Assembly (NCBI RefSeq): GCF_016919705.1
Contig: NZ_CP070368.1
Coordinates: forward strand, 558,001 to 622,000
Reading direction: 5' to 3'
Origin: Paracoccus methylovorus
Lineage (GTDB): Bacteria; Pseudomonadota; Alphaproteobacteria; Rhodobacterales; Rhodobacteraceae
DNA length: 64,000 nucleotides
Below, in pieces: positions 18,865 to 28,716 of this stretch. Both the position numbers and the translations under genes were made by a program. A model generated the notes under the pieces. The model saw nothing but the letters and a program-made list of their open reading frames with translations, was not told the origin of the DNA and did no database searches. Position 1 is the stretch's first letter. Each line of letters opens with the position of its first letter.

Positions 18865-19580
18865 TGGGTCAGAAGGTAAACCCCATCGGGATGCGTCTCC
18901 AGGTCAACCGCACCTGGGACAGCCGCTGGTATGCAGATGACAAGGACTACGGCAACCTGTTGCTGGAAGACCTGAAAATCCGCGACTTCATCAAGAAGGA
19001 AGCGAAGCAGGCCGGCGTCAGCCGCATCGTGATCGAACGTCCGCACAAGAAGTGCCGCGTGACGATCTATGCTGCGCGTCCCGGTGTCATCATCGGCAAA
19101 AAAGGCGCCGATATCGAGACCCTGCGCAAGAAGCTGGCGAACTACACCGCCTCGGAACTGCACCTCAACATCGTCGAGGTCCGCAAGCCCGAGCTGGACG
19201 CCCAACTGGTCGCCGAGTCGATCTCGCAGCAGCTAGAGCGCCGCGTTTCGTTCCGTCGCGCCATGAAGCGTGCCGTGCAAAACGCCATGCGCATGGGTGC
19301 CTTGGGTATCCGGGTGAACGTGTCGGGCCGTCTGGGCGGCGCCGAGATTGCCCGGACCGAATGGTATCGTGAGGGCCGGGTGCCGCTGCACACGCTGCGC
19401 GCCGACATCGACTATGCCTTGTCGGAAGCCACGACCCCCTATGGGATCATCGGCGTGAAGGTCTGGATCTTCAAAGGCGAGATCATGGAGCACGATCCGC
19501 AGGCTCGTGACCGCCGCGCAACCGAAGCGCAAGACGGCCCGTCGCCTCGCGGCCCGCGCCGTGACCGCGACGCGCGCTAA
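18864..19580 (+). CDS. rpsC: 30S ribosomal protein S3
   Basis: S3 forms part of the mRNA entry tunnel and helicase. The ATG 18864 ([18 protein letters not shown], 238 aa) overlaps the rplV stop by one base. The KH domain motif [12 protein letters not shown] is intact at about residues 74-85, followed by the S3 C-terminal domain with [16 protein letters not shown]. Confidence 0.98.
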   Translation: MGQKVNPIGMRLQVNRTWDSRWYADDKDYGNLLLEDLKIRDFIKKEAKQAGVSRIVIERPHKKCRVTIYAARPGVIIGKKGADIETLRKKLANYTASELHLNIVEVRKPELDAQLVAESISQQLERRVSFRRAMKRAVQNAMRMGALGIRVNVSGRLGGAEIARTEWYREGRVPLHTLRADIDYALSEATTPYGIIGVKVWIFKGEIMEHDPQARDRRATEAQDGPSPRGPRRDRDAR

Positions 19581-19592
19581 GGAGAAGAAGCA

Positions 19593-20006
19593 ATGCTGCA
19601 ACCGAAACGGACCAAGTTCCGCAAACAGCACAAGGGCCGCATCCACGGCGAAGCCAAAGGCGGGTTCAACCTGAACTTCGGCTCCTTCGCTCTGAAGGCC
19701 ATTGAGCCCGAGCGCGTCACCGCGCGCCAGATCGAAGCGGCTCGCCGCGCGATCACCCGGCACATGAAGCGTCAGGGCCGGGTCTGGATCCGGATTTTCC
19801 CGGACGTTCCGGTTTCCTCGAAGCCGACCGAAGTGCGGATGGGTAAAGGTAAGGGTTCGGTGGATTACTGGGCCGCCCGCGTCCATCCCGGCCGGATCAT
19901 GTTCGAGATCGACGGTGTGAACGACACCATCGCCCGCGAGGCGCTGCGCCTTGGCGCGCAGAAGCTGCCGGTTCTGACCCGCATCGTCGCGCGCGAAGAC
20001 TGGTAA
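19593..20006 (+). CDS. rplP: 50S ribosomal protein L16
   Basis: L16 organises the A-site tRNA region of the 50S subunit. The 137-aa protein begins [16 protein letters not shown] and has the hallmark [14 protein letters not shown] loop. The ribosome site aaggagaag lies 8 nt upstream. It is followed by a GC-rich hairpin and a 192-nt gap before rpmC, longer than other gaps in this operon. Confidence 0.98.
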   Translation: MLQPKRTKFRKQHKGRIHGEAKGGFNLNFGSFALKAIEPERVTARQIEAARRAITRHMKRQGRVWIRIFPDVPVSSKPTEVRMGKGKGSVDYWAARVHPGRIMFEIDGVNDTIAREALRLGAQKLPVLTRIVAREDW

Positions 20007-20027
20007 TCCGTCCTCGCCAATCAGATT

Positions 20028-20062
20028 GACGCCCCGCCGCTTTCGCGGCGGGGCGTCGCATT
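20028..20062 (+). terminator. Hairpin/terminator after rplP
   Basis: A perfect 13-bp stem, gacgccccgccgc (20028-20040) / gcggcggggcgtc (20045-20057), with a tttc loop is followed by gcattt. The weak T-run suggests partial termination or an mRNA-protecting structure between the S10 and spc halves. Confidence 0.6.
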
Positions 20063-20135
20063 TGCGGTTCCCCGGATAAACGGGGTTGCCAAAATTCGGT
20101 TCGCCCTGTATGGGCAAGCCTTCATCATGAAACTC

Positions 20136-20178
20136 CACCGGAATCAGGGTGGCCCTGCATGGCAGGGGCTCTCCGGTG
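20136..20178 (+). promoter_or_regulatory. Leader hairpin upstream of rpmC
   Basis: The arms caccgga (20136-20142) and tccggtg (20172-20178) enclose an inner stem, ccctgc (20153-20158) / gcaggg (20162-20167). The structure ends 20 nt before the rpmC start. It is a plausible translation-control leader; no known family was recognised. Confidence 0.4.
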
Positions 20179-20198
20179 ATGTTGAAAGGAAGAGGCGC

Positions 20199-20405
20199 AT
20201 GAAAGCGCAAGAACTGAAAGACAAGACGCCTGATCAGCTGAAAGAACAGCTGCTCGCGCTCAAGAAGGAAGCGTTCAACCTGCGCTTTCAGCAGGCTACC
20301 GGCCAGCTCGAATCGACCGCCCGCATGCGCGTCGTCCGTCGCGACGTCGCCCGTGTGAAAACCATTCTGAACCAGAAAGCGGCGCAAGCCGCGGCGTCGA
20401 ACTAA
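20199..20405 (+). CDS. rpmC: 50S ribosomal protein L29
   Basis: L29 sits near the tunnel exit next to L23. The ATG 20199 gives [18 protein letters not shown] and 68 aa, behind an aaaggaagagg ribosome site. The [17 protein letters not shown] helix signature is present. The open frame upstream of this ATG runs through the leader hairpin and is not part of the protein. Confidence 0.97.
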   Translation: MKAQELKDKTPDQLKEQLLALKKEAFNLRFQQATGQLESTARMRVVRRDVARVKTILNQKAAQAAASN

Positions 20406-20417
20406 GGAGCCAGGTCC

Positions 20418-20666
20418 ATGCCCAAACGCATCCTGCAAGGCAAGGTCGTCAGCGACAAGAACGAACAGACCGTCACCGTTCTGGTCGAGCGTCGCTTTAA
20501 GCATCCGTTGCTGCACAAGACTGTGCGTTCGTCCAAGAAATACCGCGCCCATGACGCGGAAAACCAGTTCAAGGTAGGTGATACCGTTCGCATCGTCGAA
20601 TGTGCGCCGATCTCGAAAACCAAGCGCTGGACCGTTCTGCTTGACGCTGCCGAAGCTCAGGCCTGA
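20418..20666 (+). CDS. rpsQ: 30S ribosomal protein S17
   Basis: S17 is a primary 16S rRNA-binding protein of the OB fold. The 82-aa protein begins [21 protein letters not shown] and carries the [19 protein letters not shown] signature. It lies 12 nt after rpmC with a good ribosome site (aaggag). Confidence 0.97.
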   Translation: MPKRILQGKVVSDKNEQTVTVLVERRFKHPLLHKTVRSSKKYRAHDAENQFKVGDTVRIVECAPISKTKRWTVLLDAAEAQA

Positions 20667-20730
20667 CAGTCCAGTTTAATCGATACCCTGGGGCCAACTC
20701 TGCTGGTCCCCAAAGGTCGGGAGTAACCAA

Positions 20731-21099
20731 ATGATCCAGATGCAGACCAATCTGGATGTCGCTGACAACTCCGGCGCGCGCCGGGTGCAGTGCATCAAGG
20801 TCCTGGGTGGTTCGCACCGTCGCTATGCGTCGGTGGGCGACATCATCGTCGTCTCCGTCAAGGAGGCCATTCCACGTGGTCGCGTGAAAAAGGGCGACGT
20901 CCGCAAGGCCGTCGTCGTGCGCACCGCAAAAGAAGTGAAGCGTGAGGACGGAACCTCGATCCGCTTCGACCGCAATGCTGCCGTCATCCTGAACAACCAG
21001 GGCGAGCCGGTCGGTACCCGTATCTTCGGGCCGGTCGTGCGTGAGCTGCGGGCCAAGAACTTCATGAAGATCATCTCGCTTGCGCCGGAGGTGCTGTGA
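20731..21099 (+). CDS. rplN: 50S ribosomal protein L14
   Basis: L14 forms an intersubunit bridge and is the binding site of the silencing factor RsfS. The 122-aa protein begins [18 protein letters not shown] and keeps [19 protein letters not shown] near the C terminus. The 64-nt gap before it contains a small imperfect hairpin. Its stop overlaps the rplX start. Confidence 0.98.
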   Translation: MIQMQTNLDVADNSGARRVQCIKVLGGSHRRYASVGDIIVVSVKEAIPRGRVKKGDVRKAVVVRTAKEVKREDGTSIRFDRNAAVILNNQGEPVGTRIFGPVVRELRAKNFMKIISLAPEVL

Positions 21100-21404
21100 T
21101 GGCTGCGAAGCTCAAAAAGGGCGACAAGGTTGTCGTGCTGACTGGCAAGGATAAAGGCAAGCAGGGTGAGATCGCCACCGTGTTCCCGAAAGAGAACAAG
21201 GCCGTGGTCGATGGCGTCAACGTCGCCATCCGTCACCAGCGCCAGACCCAGACGAGCCAGGGCGGCCGCGTGGCGAAGTCCATGCCGATCGACCTGTCGA
21301 ACCTCTCGCTGATGGACAAGAACGGCAAAGCGACCCGCGTCGGCTTCCGCGTGGAAGACGGCAAGAAGGTGCGTTTCGCCAAGACCACTGGGGATGCGAT
21401 CTGA
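21099..21404 (+). CDS. rplX: 50S ribosomal protein L24
   Basis: L24 is an assembly initiator with a KOW domain. The ATG 21099 overlaps the rplN stop (TGATG); a GTG codon sits immediately before it at 21096, which would add one residue. The KOW motif [19 protein letters not shown] lies at the N terminus. 101 aa. Its stop overlaps the rplE ATG by one base. Confidence 0.97.
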   Translation: MAAKLKKGDKVVVLTGKDKGKQGEIATVFPKENKAVVDGVNVAIRHQRQTQTSQGGRVAKSMPIDLSNLSLMDKNGKATRVGFRVEDGKKVRFAKTTGDAI

Positions 21405-21964
21405 TGCTGGACCAAGCCACTTATAAGCCGCGTCTGAAAACGCAGTTTCGCGACACCATCCGCGCTGCGATGAAGGAAGAGTTCGGTTACAAGAACGACA
21501 TGCAGATCCCGCGCCTGGACAAGATCGTCCTGAACATGGGCATCGGCGAGGCCGTCAAGGACACCAAGAAGGTCAAGCAGGGCGCAGAAGAGCTTTCGCT
21601 GATCGCGGGTCAGAAGGCTGTCATCACGAAGGCTAAGAAGTCGATCGCCGGCTTCCGCGTCCGTGAAGAAATGCCGCTGGGCTGCAAGGTGACCCTGCGC
21701 GGCGACCGGATGTATGAATTCCTGGACCGCCTGATCAATATCGCGCTGCCCCGCGTCCGCGACTTTCGCGGCGTGAAGGGCTCGGCTTTCGATGGCCGCG
21801 GCAACTATGCCATGGGTCTGAAAGAGCACATCGTGTTCCCGGAAATCAACTTCGACAAGGTCGACGAAGTTCTGGGGATGGACATCATCATCTGCACCAC
21901 CGCGCCGACCGACGCGGAAGCGAAGTCGCTGTTGAAGCATTTCAACATGCCGTTCAACAGCTGA
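21404..21964 (+). CDS. rplE: 50S ribosomal protein L5
   Basis: L5 binds 5S rRNA and contacts P-site tRNA. The 186-aa protein contains [14 protein letters not shown] and the P-loop-like [20 protein letters not shown] region, and ends [12 protein letters not shown]. It overlaps rplX by one base and precedes rpsN by 18 nt. Confidence 0.98.
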   Translation: MLDQATYKPRLKTQFRDTIRAAMKEEFGYKNDMQIPRLDKIVLNMGIGEAVKDTKKVKQGAEELSLIAGQKAVITKAKKSIAGFRVREEMPLGCKVTLRGDRMYEFLDRLINIALPRVRDFRGVKGSAFDGRGNYAMGLKEHIVFPEINFDKVDEVLGMDIIICTTAPTDAEAKSLLKHFNMPFNS

Positions 21965-21982
21965 TCGCGGAGGGAAGAAGAT

Positions 21983-22288
21983 ATGGCTAAGAAATCCATG
22001 GTCGAGCGCGAGAAAAAGCGCGAGCGCCTGGTCGCGAAGTATGCCGCCAAACGGGATGCGCTGAACGAGGTCATTCATGACCAGTCGCGCCCGATGGAAG
22101 AGCGCTTCAAGGCCAGCCTGAAACTGGCTGAGCTGCCGCGCAATTCGTCGGCGACCCGCCTGCACAACCGGTGCCAACTGACCGGTCGTCCGCATGCGTA
22201 TTACCGCAAACTGAAACTGTCGCGGATCATGCTGCGCGAGCTTGGCTCGTTCGGTCAGATCCCCGGCATGGTCAAATCTAGCTGGTAA
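21983..22288 (+). CDS. rpsN: 30S ribosomal protein S14
   Basis: S14 completes the 30S head. This is the 101-aa, zinc-independent (C-minus) form: the only cysteine lies in [18 protein letters not shown], and there is no paired CxxC. The C terminus [11 protein letters not shown] is the classic ending. Confidence 0.98.
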   Translation: MAKKSMVEREKKRERLVAKYAAKRDALNEVIHDQSRPMEERFKASLKLAELPRNSSATRLHNRCQLTGRPHAYYRKLKLSRIMLRELGSFGQIPGMVKSSW

Positions 22289-22297
22289 GGGGGCAAT

Positions 22298-22696
22298 ATG
22301 TCGATGAACGATCCTCTCGGCGATATGCTGACCCGCATCCGCAACGCGCAGATGCGCGGCAAATCGACCGTCCGTACGCCGACCTCCAAGCTGCGCGCTT
22401 GGGTGCTCGACGTATTGAAAGCCGAAGGTTACATCCGCGGCTATGAGCAGGTTGAAACTCCCTCGGGTCATACCGAGCTGGAAATCAGCCTGAAATACTA
22501 CGAAGGCACCCCGGTGATCCGGGAACTGGCCCGCGTGTCGAAACCCGGCCGCCGCGTCTATGCCTCGGTCAAGGAACTGCCGCAGGTCCGCAACGGCCTC
22601 GGTGTCTCCATCGTCTCGACGCCCAAAGGCGTCATGTCTGATGCAGCGGCTCGCAACGCCAATGTCGGCGGCGAAGTGCTCTGCACTGTGTTCTAA
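22298..22696 (+). CDS. rpsH: 30S ribosomal protein S8
   Basis: S8 binds 16S helix 21 and in enteric bacteria represses the spc operon. The 132-aa protein begins [18 protein letters not shown]; an ATG two codons later (22304) is an equally acceptable start. The C-terminal [20 protein letters not shown] signature is intact. Confidence 0.97.
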   Translation: MSMNDPLGDMLTRIRNAQMRGKSTVRTPTSKLRAWVLDVLKAEGYIRGYEQVETPSGHTELEISLKYYEGTPVIRELARVSKPGRRVYASVKELPQVRNGLGVSIVSTPKGVMSDAAARNANVGGEVLCTVF

Positions 22697-22708
22697 AGGA
22701 GGGCAGAG

Positions 22709-23242
22709 ATGTCTCGGATTGGTAAAAAACCGGTCGCCCTCCCCAAGGGCGTGACTGCAGAGATCAAAGGTCAGACCATCGAGGTGAAGGGGCCGAAAGG
22801 CACCCGCACCTTCACCGCGGCTGACGACGTGACGCTGGCTGTCGAAGAGGGGACCGTCAAGGTGACCCCGCGCGGCATGTCCAAGCGTGCCCGTCAGCAG
22901 TGGGGCATGACCCGCTCGATGGTCGAGAACCTGACCGTCGGCGTCAGCGAAGGCTTCAAGAGAGAGCTGGAAATCCAGGGCGTCGGTTACCGCGCCCAGA
23001 TGCAGGGCAAGACCCTGAAGCTTCAGTTGGGTTATTCGCATGACGTGAACTTCGAAACGCCGGAAGGCGTGACCATCTCGGCTCCTAAACAGACCGAGAT
23101 CGTGGTGGAAGGCATCGACCAGCAATTGGTCGGCCAGGTCGCCGCGAACATCCGCGAGTGGCGCCGCCCCGAGCCCTATAAGGGCAAGGGCATCCGCTAC
23201 AAGGGTGAGGTCGTCTTCCGCAAGGAAGGCAAGAAGAAGTAA
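22709..23242 (+). CDS. rplF: 50S ribosomal protein L6
   Basis: L6 lies at the base of the L7/L12 stalk. The 177-aa protein begins [15 protein letters not shown] and contains the signature [16 protein letters not shown] near the C terminus. It lies 12 nt after rpsH with a strong aaaggaggg ribosome site. Confidence 0.98.
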   Translation: MSRIGKKPVALPKGVTAEIKGQTIEVKGPKGTRTFTAADDVTLAVEEGTVKVTPRGMSKRARQQWGMTRSMVENLTVGVSEGFKRELEIQGVGYRAQMQGKTLKLQLGYSHDVNFETPEGVTISAPKQTEIVVEGIDQQLVGQVAANIREWRRPEPYKGKGIRYKGEVVFRKEGKKK

Positions 23243-23253
23243 GGGGCGCAAAA

Positions 23254-23613
23254 ATGGCACTGAACAAAAGAGAGCTGTTCCAAAAGCGCCGCCTGCGCGT
23301 GCGGAACAAGTTGCGGAAGATCTCGGACGGTCGTCCGCGTCTGTCCGTCCACCGTTCTTCCAAGAACATCAGCGTTCAGGTGATCGACGACGTGAAAGGG
23401 GTAACCCTGGCTGCGGCGTCTTCGCTGGAAAAGGACCTGGGCGTTGTCGGCAAGAACAATGTCGAAGCGGCGGCCAAAATCGGCGCCGCGATTGCGGAAC
23501 GTGCGAAGAAAGCCGGCGTCGAAGAGGTGATTTTCGACCGCGGCGGCTTCCTGTTCCACGGCAAGATCAAGGCGCTGGCGGATGCTGCCCGCGAAGGCGG
23601 CCTGAAGTTCTGA
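23254..23613 (+). CDS. rplR: 50S ribosomal protein L18
   Basis: L18 binds 5S rRNA. The 119-aa protein has [18 protein letters not shown] and the C-terminal [20 protein letters not shown] block typical of bacterial L18. A GC hairpin (gggtggcgc at 23621-23629 / gcgccaccc at 23632-23640) follows in the 115-nt gap before rpsE, again without a T-run. Confidence 0.97.
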   Translation: MALNKRELFQKRRLRVRNKLRKISDGRPRLSVHRSSKNISVQVIDDVKGVTLAAASSLEKDLGVVGKNNVEAAAKIGAAIAERAKKAGVEEVIFDRGGFLFHGKIKALADAAREGGLKF

Positions 23614-23620
23614 TGATTGC

Positions 23621-23640
23621 GGGTGGCGCCTGCGCCACCC
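23621..23640 (+). other. Hairpin between rplR and rpsE
   Basis: A 9-bp perfect inverted repeat, gggtggcgc / gcgccaccc, has only 2 nt between the arms, so the terminal pairs must open. No T-run follows. It is likely an mRNA stability or processing element. Confidence 0.4.
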
Positions 23641-23728
23641 CGATGATCCGGGGGCTTTCCGCTTTGGCGGCGACCCACTAGGATTGGATTTAACGGCGCG
23701 GACTGCGCCAGCTTATAAGGAATGCCTT

Positions 23729-24295
23729 ATGGCAGAACGTGACAACCGTCGGGGCCGCCGCGAAGAGCGCGAAGAAACCCCGGAATTCGCTGATCGTCTG
23801 GTCGCGATCAACCGCGTGTCGAAAACCGTCAAGGGGGGCAAGCGTTTCGGCTTTGCCGCTCTGGTGGTGGTTGGTGACCAGCGTGGCCGCGTCGGCTTTG
23901 GCAAAGGCAAGGCCAAGGAAGTGCCCGAGGCGATCCGCAAGGCGACCGAACAAGCCAAACGCAGCCTCGTTCGCGTTCCGCTGCGCGACGGCCGCACGCT
24001 GCATCACGATATCGAGGGCCGTCACGGCGCCGGTAAGGTGATCATGCGGACCGCCGTTCCGGGTACCGGTATCATCGCCGGCGGCCCGATGCGCGCCGTG
24101 TTCGAGATGCTGGGCGTTCAGGACGTCGTGGCCAAGTCGCAGGGGTCGCAAAACCCCTACAACATGATCCGCGCCACTATTGACGGTCTGAAAAAGGAAG
24201 CTTCGCCGCGCAACGTCGCCCAGCGTCGTGGCAAGAAGGTTGCCGAGATCCTGCCGTCTAACGACAAGCCGGCCGAAGCCGCCGTCGAAGCGTAA
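23729..24295 (+). CDS. rpsE: 30S ribosomal protein S5
   Basis: S5 works with S4 in decoding fidelity and mRNA unwinding. The ATG 23729 gives [20 protein letters not shown] and 188 aa; upstream in-frame residues are not part of S5. The double-stranded RNA-binding-like core [20 protein letters not shown] and the [15 protein letters not shown] segment are conserved. Residues linked to spectinomycin resistance (the [10 protein letters not shown] loop) look wild type. Confidence 0.97.
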   Translation: MAERDNRRGRREEREETPEFADRLVAINRVSKTVKGGKRFGFAALVVVGDQRGRVGFGKGKAKEVPEAIRKATEQAKRSLVRVPLRDGRTLHHDIEGRHGAGKVIMRTAVPGTGIIAGGPMRAVFEMLGVQDVVAKSQGSQNPYNMIRATIDGLKKEASPRNVAQRRGKKVAEILPSNDKPAEAAVEA

Positions 24296-24307
24296 GGAGA
24301 CAGGCAC

Positions 24308-24496
24308 ATGGCAAAAACCATCGTTGTGAAGCAGATCGGCTCTCCGATCCGCCGCCCGGCCATCCAGCGCGAGACGCTGAAGGGCCTTGGCCTGAACAAG
24401 ATGAACCGCACCCGCGAGTTGGAGGACACCCCCTCCGTGCGCGGCATGGTGGCCAAGATCCCACATCTGGTGACCATCATCGAAGAGCGCGGCTGA
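24308..24496 (+). CDS. rpmD: 50S ribosomal protein L30
   Basis: L30 is a small 50S protein, 62 aa, beginning [16 protein letters not shown] and containing the [20 protein letters not shown] signature. It lies 12 nt after rpsE. A terminator follows, so the usual direct rpmD-rplO junction is broken here by a separate gene. Confidence 0.97.
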   Translation: MAKTIVVKQIGSPIRRPAIQRETLKGLGLNKMNRTRELEDTPSVRGMVAKIPHLVTIIEERG

Positions 24497-24521
24497 TCTG
24501 CCACGCTTCGTTTCTTGAATG

Positions 24522-24554
24522 CGCCCCGGAGTGATCCGGGGCGTTTTCGTTTGC
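24522..24554 (+). terminator. Terminator after rpmD
   Basis: A 9-bp stem, cgccccgga (24522-24530) / tccggggcg (24535-24543), with a gtga loop is followed by TTTTCGTTTG. It sits in the middle of the spc-type cluster, upstream of an unrelated secreted-protein gene. Confidence 0.8.
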
Positions 24555-24621
24555 GCGTTAACTTATTCCTAACGATTTTCCCCTAGGAATGCGGCATCGG
24601 CCTTGCAGGAGGATGCTTGAC

Positions 24622-25362
24622 GTGCCGCGCCTGATCCGCAGCCTCGTGCTGACCTCTCTGCTATTGGCTGATAGCGCCTTGGCCGGTCCTTGGCCGCGCG
24701 AAATGAAGGGGATATTTCTTGCGCTTTCGACCGAACGCGATGCCGAAGGCAGCAGCTATGCGGCGCTTTACGGCGAATATGGGCTAAGGCCGAGCCTGAC
24801 CTTAGGTATGGAGCTTGGTCGGTCAGGTGCAGATGAAACCAGCGCGATGTTCTGGCTGCAACGCGCGCTTGACCGGGGCAAAGGACCTGATCGCTGGGCG
24901 TTGTCCTTTGGCGCGGGCGTGGTTGAACGCGGCGGTGCTGATATACCAGTTGGCCAGGTGGCTGTCAGTTGGGGCAGGGGGCTCGAAACGGTGCCGTTGC
25001 TTGACCGCATTGCCGGCGGCGGCTGGCTTTCTGCAGAGATCCGGGCCAAGGCGGTGGCCAAGCTGAAGGACGAAGCCGAGATTGAGCGGCTGGCGGCGGA
25101 CGGCGTGGGGATTCTAGCCTACATCACCCCCGAAACTTCGATAAAAGCCGAAGCGACGCTGGGTTGGCACGCCACATCGTCCTGGACGTTCATCAACCAG
25201 TTGCGTTTGGAAGATCGCGAGGACTGGGGTTTTTCCGCCAGTCTGGCAAGCTCGGCCGTGCGGGATATTTTGGGGCCTGCCAAGCTGGAACTTGGGCTGA
25301 TCACACCGCTTTCGGGTGAGGGCGAATTGGCGCTGAAGATAGGCTGCTGGCTGGAGCTGTGA
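24622..25362 (+). CDS. Secreted/outer-membrane-like protein of unknown function
   Basis: I do not recognise this 246-aa protein. The GTG 24622 is chosen because a perfect AGGAGG (24607-24612) lies 9 nt before it; the ATG at 24613 abuts that site and is unlikely. The N terminus is a clear Sec signal peptide (RLIRSLVLTSLLLADSALAG). The mature part alternates polar and hydrophobic residues in short segments and ends ELALKIGCWLEL, suggesting beta-strands, perhaps a small outer-membrane barrel. It lies between rpmD and rplO, where ribosomal operons are normally contiguous, and is preceded by a terminator. Confidence 0.8.
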   Translation: MPRLIRSLVLTSLLLADSALAGPWPREMKGIFLALSTERDAEGSSYAALYGEYGLRPSLTLGMELGRSGADETSAMFWLQRALDRGKGPDRWALSFGAGVVERGGADIPVGQVAVSWGRGLETVPLLDRIAGGGWLSAEIRAKAVAKLKDEAEIERLAADGVGILAYITPETSIKAEATLGWHATSSWTFINQLRLEDREDWGFSASLASSAVRDILGPAKLELGLITPLSGEGELALKIGCWLEL

Positions 25363-25512
25363 TCCGGCCTGCTTCGATGCCGCTCGTTATTGACCTTGGA
25401 CGGGCTGCTGTATAAAGACCGCTCGTGCCCTCTGGCACGACTCGAACAAGCAAGAAATGCCGCGTTCGCCCCCTTTCGCTTCATGGGGCGTTTCCGGCCA
25501 AGGAGAAGCGAT

Positions 25513-25998
25513 ATGAAACTGAATGAACTTCACGACAACCCCGGCGCCAACCGCAAGAAAAAGCGCGTTGCGCGCGGCCCCGGCTCGGGCAAGGGCAAGA
25601 CCGCTGGTCGTGGTATCAAAGGCCAGACCTCGCGTTCGGGCGTGGCGCTGAACGGTTATGAAGGCGGCCAAATGCCGCTGTATCGCCGCCTGCCCAAGCG
25701 CGGCTTCAGCAAGCCGAATCGCCTTGAGTTCGCAGTGGTGAACCTGGGCCAGTTGCAGGCCTTCGTGGATGCAGGCAAGCTGGACGCCAAATCCGACGTA
25801 ACCGAAGACGCGCTTGTCGCTGCAGGCGTCATCCGCCGCAAGCTGGACGGCGTGCGTGTGCTGGCCAAGGGTGAGATCACGGTTGCGCTGAACCTGACCG
25901 TTGCCGGCGCGTCCAAAGCCGCCGTTGAGGCCGTCGAGAAGGCTGGGGGCAAGATCGCCGTCACCCGTCCGGCGAAAGAAACCGCCGCGGCCGAATAA
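25513..25998 (+). CDS. rplO: 50S ribosomal protein L15
   Basis: L15 is a late-assembly 50S protein. The ATG 25513 gives [20 protein letters not shown] and 161 aa; the frame is open upstream without homology. The Gly/Arg-rich [17 protein letters not shown] segment and GFEGGQ-like [17 protein letters not shown] motif are intact. An aaggagaag ribosome site precedes it. It needs its own promoter or readthrough of the rpmD terminator. Confidence 0.97.
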   Translation: MKLNELHDNPGANRKKKRVARGPGSGKGKTAGRGIKGQTSRSGVALNGYEGGQMPLYRRLPKRGFSKPNRLEFAVVNLGQLQAFVDAGKLDAKSDVTEDALVAAGVIRRKLDGVRVLAKGEITVALNLTVAGASKAAVEAVEKAGGKIAVTRPAKETAAAE

Positions 25999-26102
25999 GC
26001 TGTTGAAGGGCGCGCCCGCGCCCCATAGATAGCTTTCCAAGTTTTCCAGGCGCCGCGGGATCGGGAAACGATCCGGCGGCGCTGCCACGAAGGGGCTCAA
26101 GC

Positions 26103-27476
26103 ATGGCGTCAGCCGCAGAACAGATGGCCGCGAACCTGTCTTGGGGCGCGCTCGGCAAGGCGACCGAGCTGCGCCAGAGAATCTGGTTCACCCTCGGACT
26201 TCTCATCATCTATCGCCTCGGCACCTATATACCGGTGCCGGGCATCGACGGCGCCGCGCTGCGCAACTTCATGGATCAGGCCCAGTCCGGCATCGGCGGG
26301 ATCCTGTCCATGTTCACCGGCGGCGCGCTGGGGCGGATGGGCGTATTTGCCCTGGGAATTATGCCCTATATCTCGGCCTCGATTATCGTTCAGCTTCTGG
26401 CCTCGATGGTGCCGGCGCTGGAGCAGCTCAAAAAAGAGGGCGAACAGGGCCGCAAAAAGATCAACCAATATACGCGTTATGGCACGGTGCTGCTGGCGCT
26501 CTTCCAAGCCTGGGGTCTGGCTGTCAGTCTTGAGCACGGCAATCTCGCGCATGAGCCCGGGATGTTCTTCCGCGCCTCGGTGGTCATCACCCTTGTCGGT
26601 GGCACAATGTTCCTGATGTGGCTGGGTGAGCAGATCACGGCCCGCGGCATCGGCAACGGCATCTCGCTGATCATCTTTGTCGGCATCGTGGCCGAGATTC
26701 CTAGCCATCTGGCGCAGTTCCTGGCGCAAGGCCGTTCGGGTGCCATCTCGACCCCGGTGATTTTGGGTGTGATCGTCATGGTGGCTGCGGTGATCGCCTT
26801 TGTGGTGTTCATGGAGCGCGCGCTGCGCAAGATCCATATCCAGTATCCGCGCCGCCAAGTCGGGATGAAGGTCTATGACGGTCAATCGTCGCACCTGCCG
26901 ATCAAGGTGAATCCGGCTGGCGTGATTCCGGCGATCTTCGCCAGCTCGCTTCTGCTTTTGCCGGTGACGATCTCGACCTTCTCAGGCAATCAGGCCGGGC
27001 CGGTCATGTCGACGGTTCTGGCGTATTTCGGCCCGGGCCAGCCGCTTTATCTGCTGTTCTTCGCAGCGATGATCGTGTTCTTCACTTACTTTTACACGTT
27101 CAACGTCAGCTTCAAGACCGAGGACGTGGCAGAGAACCTGAAGAACCAGGGTGGGTTCATTCCCGGCATCCGTCCGGGCAAGCGGACCGAGGATTACCTG
27201 ACCTATGTGGTGACGCGGGTGCTGGTGATCGGCTCGGCCTATCTGGCCTTTGTCTGCCTGCTGCCCGAGATCATCCGCGACCAATTGTCCATCCCGTTCT
27301 ATTTCGGTGGGACTTCGGTGCTGATCGTTGTCAGCGTGGTCATGGATACGATCAACCAGGTGCAAAGCCACTTGCTTGCCCACCAATACGAAGGTTTGAT
27401 CGAAAAATCGCAACTGCGCGGCAAGCGTGGCAAGACCGGGGCAGCCAAGCCCCGCAAGGCCCCCGCCCGCCGTTAG
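26103..27476 (+). CDS. secY: Protein translocase subunit SecY
   Basis: SecY is the channel of the Sec translocon in the inner membrane. The 457-aa protein has ten hydrophobic segments. The plug/TM2 region is GIMPYISASIIVQLLAS, the TM7-8 region carries NPAGVIPAIFASSLL, and the cytoplasmic loop has GFIPGIRPGKRTEDYL. The C-terminal tail is basic (GKTGAAKPRKAPARR). In position between rplO and adk, as in most bacteria. Confidence 0.98.
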   Translation: MASAAEQMAANLSWGALGKATELRQRIWFTLGLLIIYRLGTYIPVPGIDGAALRNFMDQAQSGIGGILSMFTGGALGRMGVFALGIMPYISASIIVQLLASMVPALEQLKKEGEQGRKKINQYTRYGTVLLALFQAWGLAVSLEHGNLAHEPGMFFRASVVITLVGGTMFLMWLGEQITARGIGNGISLIIFVGIVAEIPSHLAQFLAQGRSGAISTPVILGVIVMVAAVIAFVVFMERALRKIHIQYPRRQVGMKVYDGQSSHLPIKVNPAGVIPAIFASSLLLLPVTISTFSGNQAGPVMSTVLAYFGPGQPLYLLFFAAMIVFFTYFYTFNVSFKTEDVAENLKNQGGFIPGIRPGKRTEDYLTYVVTRVLVIGSAYLAFVCLLPEIIRDQLSIPFYFGGTSVLIVVSVVMDTINQVQSHLLAHQYEGLIEKSQLRGKRGKTGAAKPRKAPARR

Positions 27477-27515
27477 GAATAAGCCCGGAATAAAGGGTAG
27501 GAGAGGGACGACGAC

Positions 27516-28172
27516 ATGGCGATCAACATCATTCTGCTGGGTCCGCCGGGCGCAGGCAAAGGCACGCAGGCCCGGCGGCTGATCGAGGAGCGCGGTCTTG
27601 TCCAGCTCTCCACCGGCGACATGCTGCGCGAGGCGCGCAACTCGGATAGCGAGATGGGCAAGCGCGTGGCCGAGGTGATGGACCGGGGCGAACTGGTGAC
27701 GGACGAGATCGTCATCGGCCTGATCCGCGAAAAGCTGGGGCAGGGTGGGAAAGGTTTTATCTTCGACGGTTTCCCCCGCACGCTCGCGCAAGCCGATGCG
27801 CTGCAGGCGCTGATGGCCGAGATGGATCAGCGTATCAACGCCGTGATCGAGATGCGGGTGGACGACGGGGCGCTGATCTCGCGGATCACCGGGCGCTTCA
27901 CTTGCGGCAATTGCGGCGAGGTCTATCACGATGTGACCAAGCCGACGAAAGAAGCCGGCAAATGCGACGTCTGTGGCTCGACCGACCTGCGCCGGCGTGC
28001 CGACGACAACGAGGATAGCCTCAAGACCCGGTTGATGGAGTATTACAAGAAAACCTCACCGCTGATCGGCTATTACTATGTCAAGGGCAACCTCAAGACG
28101 GTGGATGGCTTGGCCAACATCGACGATGTGGCCAGCGAGGTCGCCAAGGTGATGGACAAGATCCCGTCCTAG
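27516..28172 (+). CDS. adk: Adenylate kinase
   Basis: Adenylate kinase interconverts ATP + AMP and 2 ADP in the cytoplasm. The 218-aa long form has the P-loop GPPGAGKGT at residues 9-17 and the FDGFPRT motif. The LID domain carries a complete four-Cys zinc site (Cys130, Cys133, Cys150, Cys153), a feature of some but not all bacterial enzymes. A strong ggagaggg ribosome site lies upstream. Two hairpins follow before rpsM. Confidence 0.98.
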   Translation: MAINIILLGPPGAGKGTQARRLIEERGLVQLSTGDMLREARNSDSEMGKRVAEVMDRGELVTDEIVIGLIREKLGQGGKGFIFDGFPRTLAQADALQALMAEMDQRINAVIEMRVDDGALISRITGRFTCGNCGEVYHDVTKPTKEAGKCDVCGSTDLRRRADDNEDSLKTRLMEYYKKTSPLIGYYYVKGNLKTVDGLANIDDVASEVAKVMDKIPS

Positions 28173-28184
28173 ACTTGACCTCGG

Positions 28185-28280
28185 GCTGCGAATCCATTAA
28201 TTCGCAGCATCTCGCAAGAGAATCATCCGGACGTCCCGGATGTCGCTTCAAGACCCGAAGGCATGGCTTTCGGGTCTTTG
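28185..28280 (+). terminator. Two hairpins between adk and rpsM
   Basis: The first is a 9-bp stem, gctgcgaat (28185-28193) / attcgcagc (28200-28208), loop ccatta. The second is a 10-bp stem, aagacccgaa (28250-28259) / ttcgggtctt (28269-28278), ending in a short T-containing tail. Together they could partially terminate secY-adk transcription ahead of the alpha-type operon. Confidence 0.5.
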
Positions 28281-28335
28281 GTTGTGAAAAAAGGTTCCGG
28301 TGCTACGGAACCGCAACATGGAAAAGGAAACACGC

Positions 28336-28704
28336 GTGGCTCGTATTGCTGGCGTCAACATTCCGACCGGGAAACGCGTCCCGATCGCCCTGACCTATAT
28401 CCACGGAATCGGCTCGAAATTTGCTGGTGAGATCGTTGCTGCTGTCGGCATCGAGCCCAGCCGCCGCGTCAACGAACTGTCGGATGCCGAAGTTCTGAAG
28501 ATTCGCGAATACATCGACGCCAACTACACCGTCGAAGGCGACCTGCGTCGCGAAACGCAGATGAACATCAAGCGCATGATGGATCTGGGTTCCTATCGTG
28601 GCCTGCGCCACCGTCGCGGCCTGCCGGTTCGCGGCCAGCGCACGCACACCAATGCCCGCACCCGCAAGGGCCCGGCGAAACCCATCGCCGGCAAGAAGAA
28701 ATAA
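28336..28704 (+). CDS. rpsM: 30S ribosomal protein S13
   Basis: S13 contacts P-site tRNA and the 50S subunit. The GTG 28336 is the start: it gives [15 protein letters not shown] exactly as in relatives (122 aa), with the ribosome site aaaaggaaa at 28321-28329; an in-frame ATG at 28318 lies before that site. The C terminus [15 protein letters not shown] is intact. Confidence 0.96.
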   Translation: MARIAGVNIPTGKRVPIALTYIHGIGSKFAGEIVAAVGIEPSRRVNELSDAEVLKIREYIDANYTVEGDLRRETQMNIKRMMDLGSYRGLRHRRGLPVRGQRTHTNARTRKGPAKPIAGKKK

Positions 28705-28716
28705 GGGGGAACGGAC

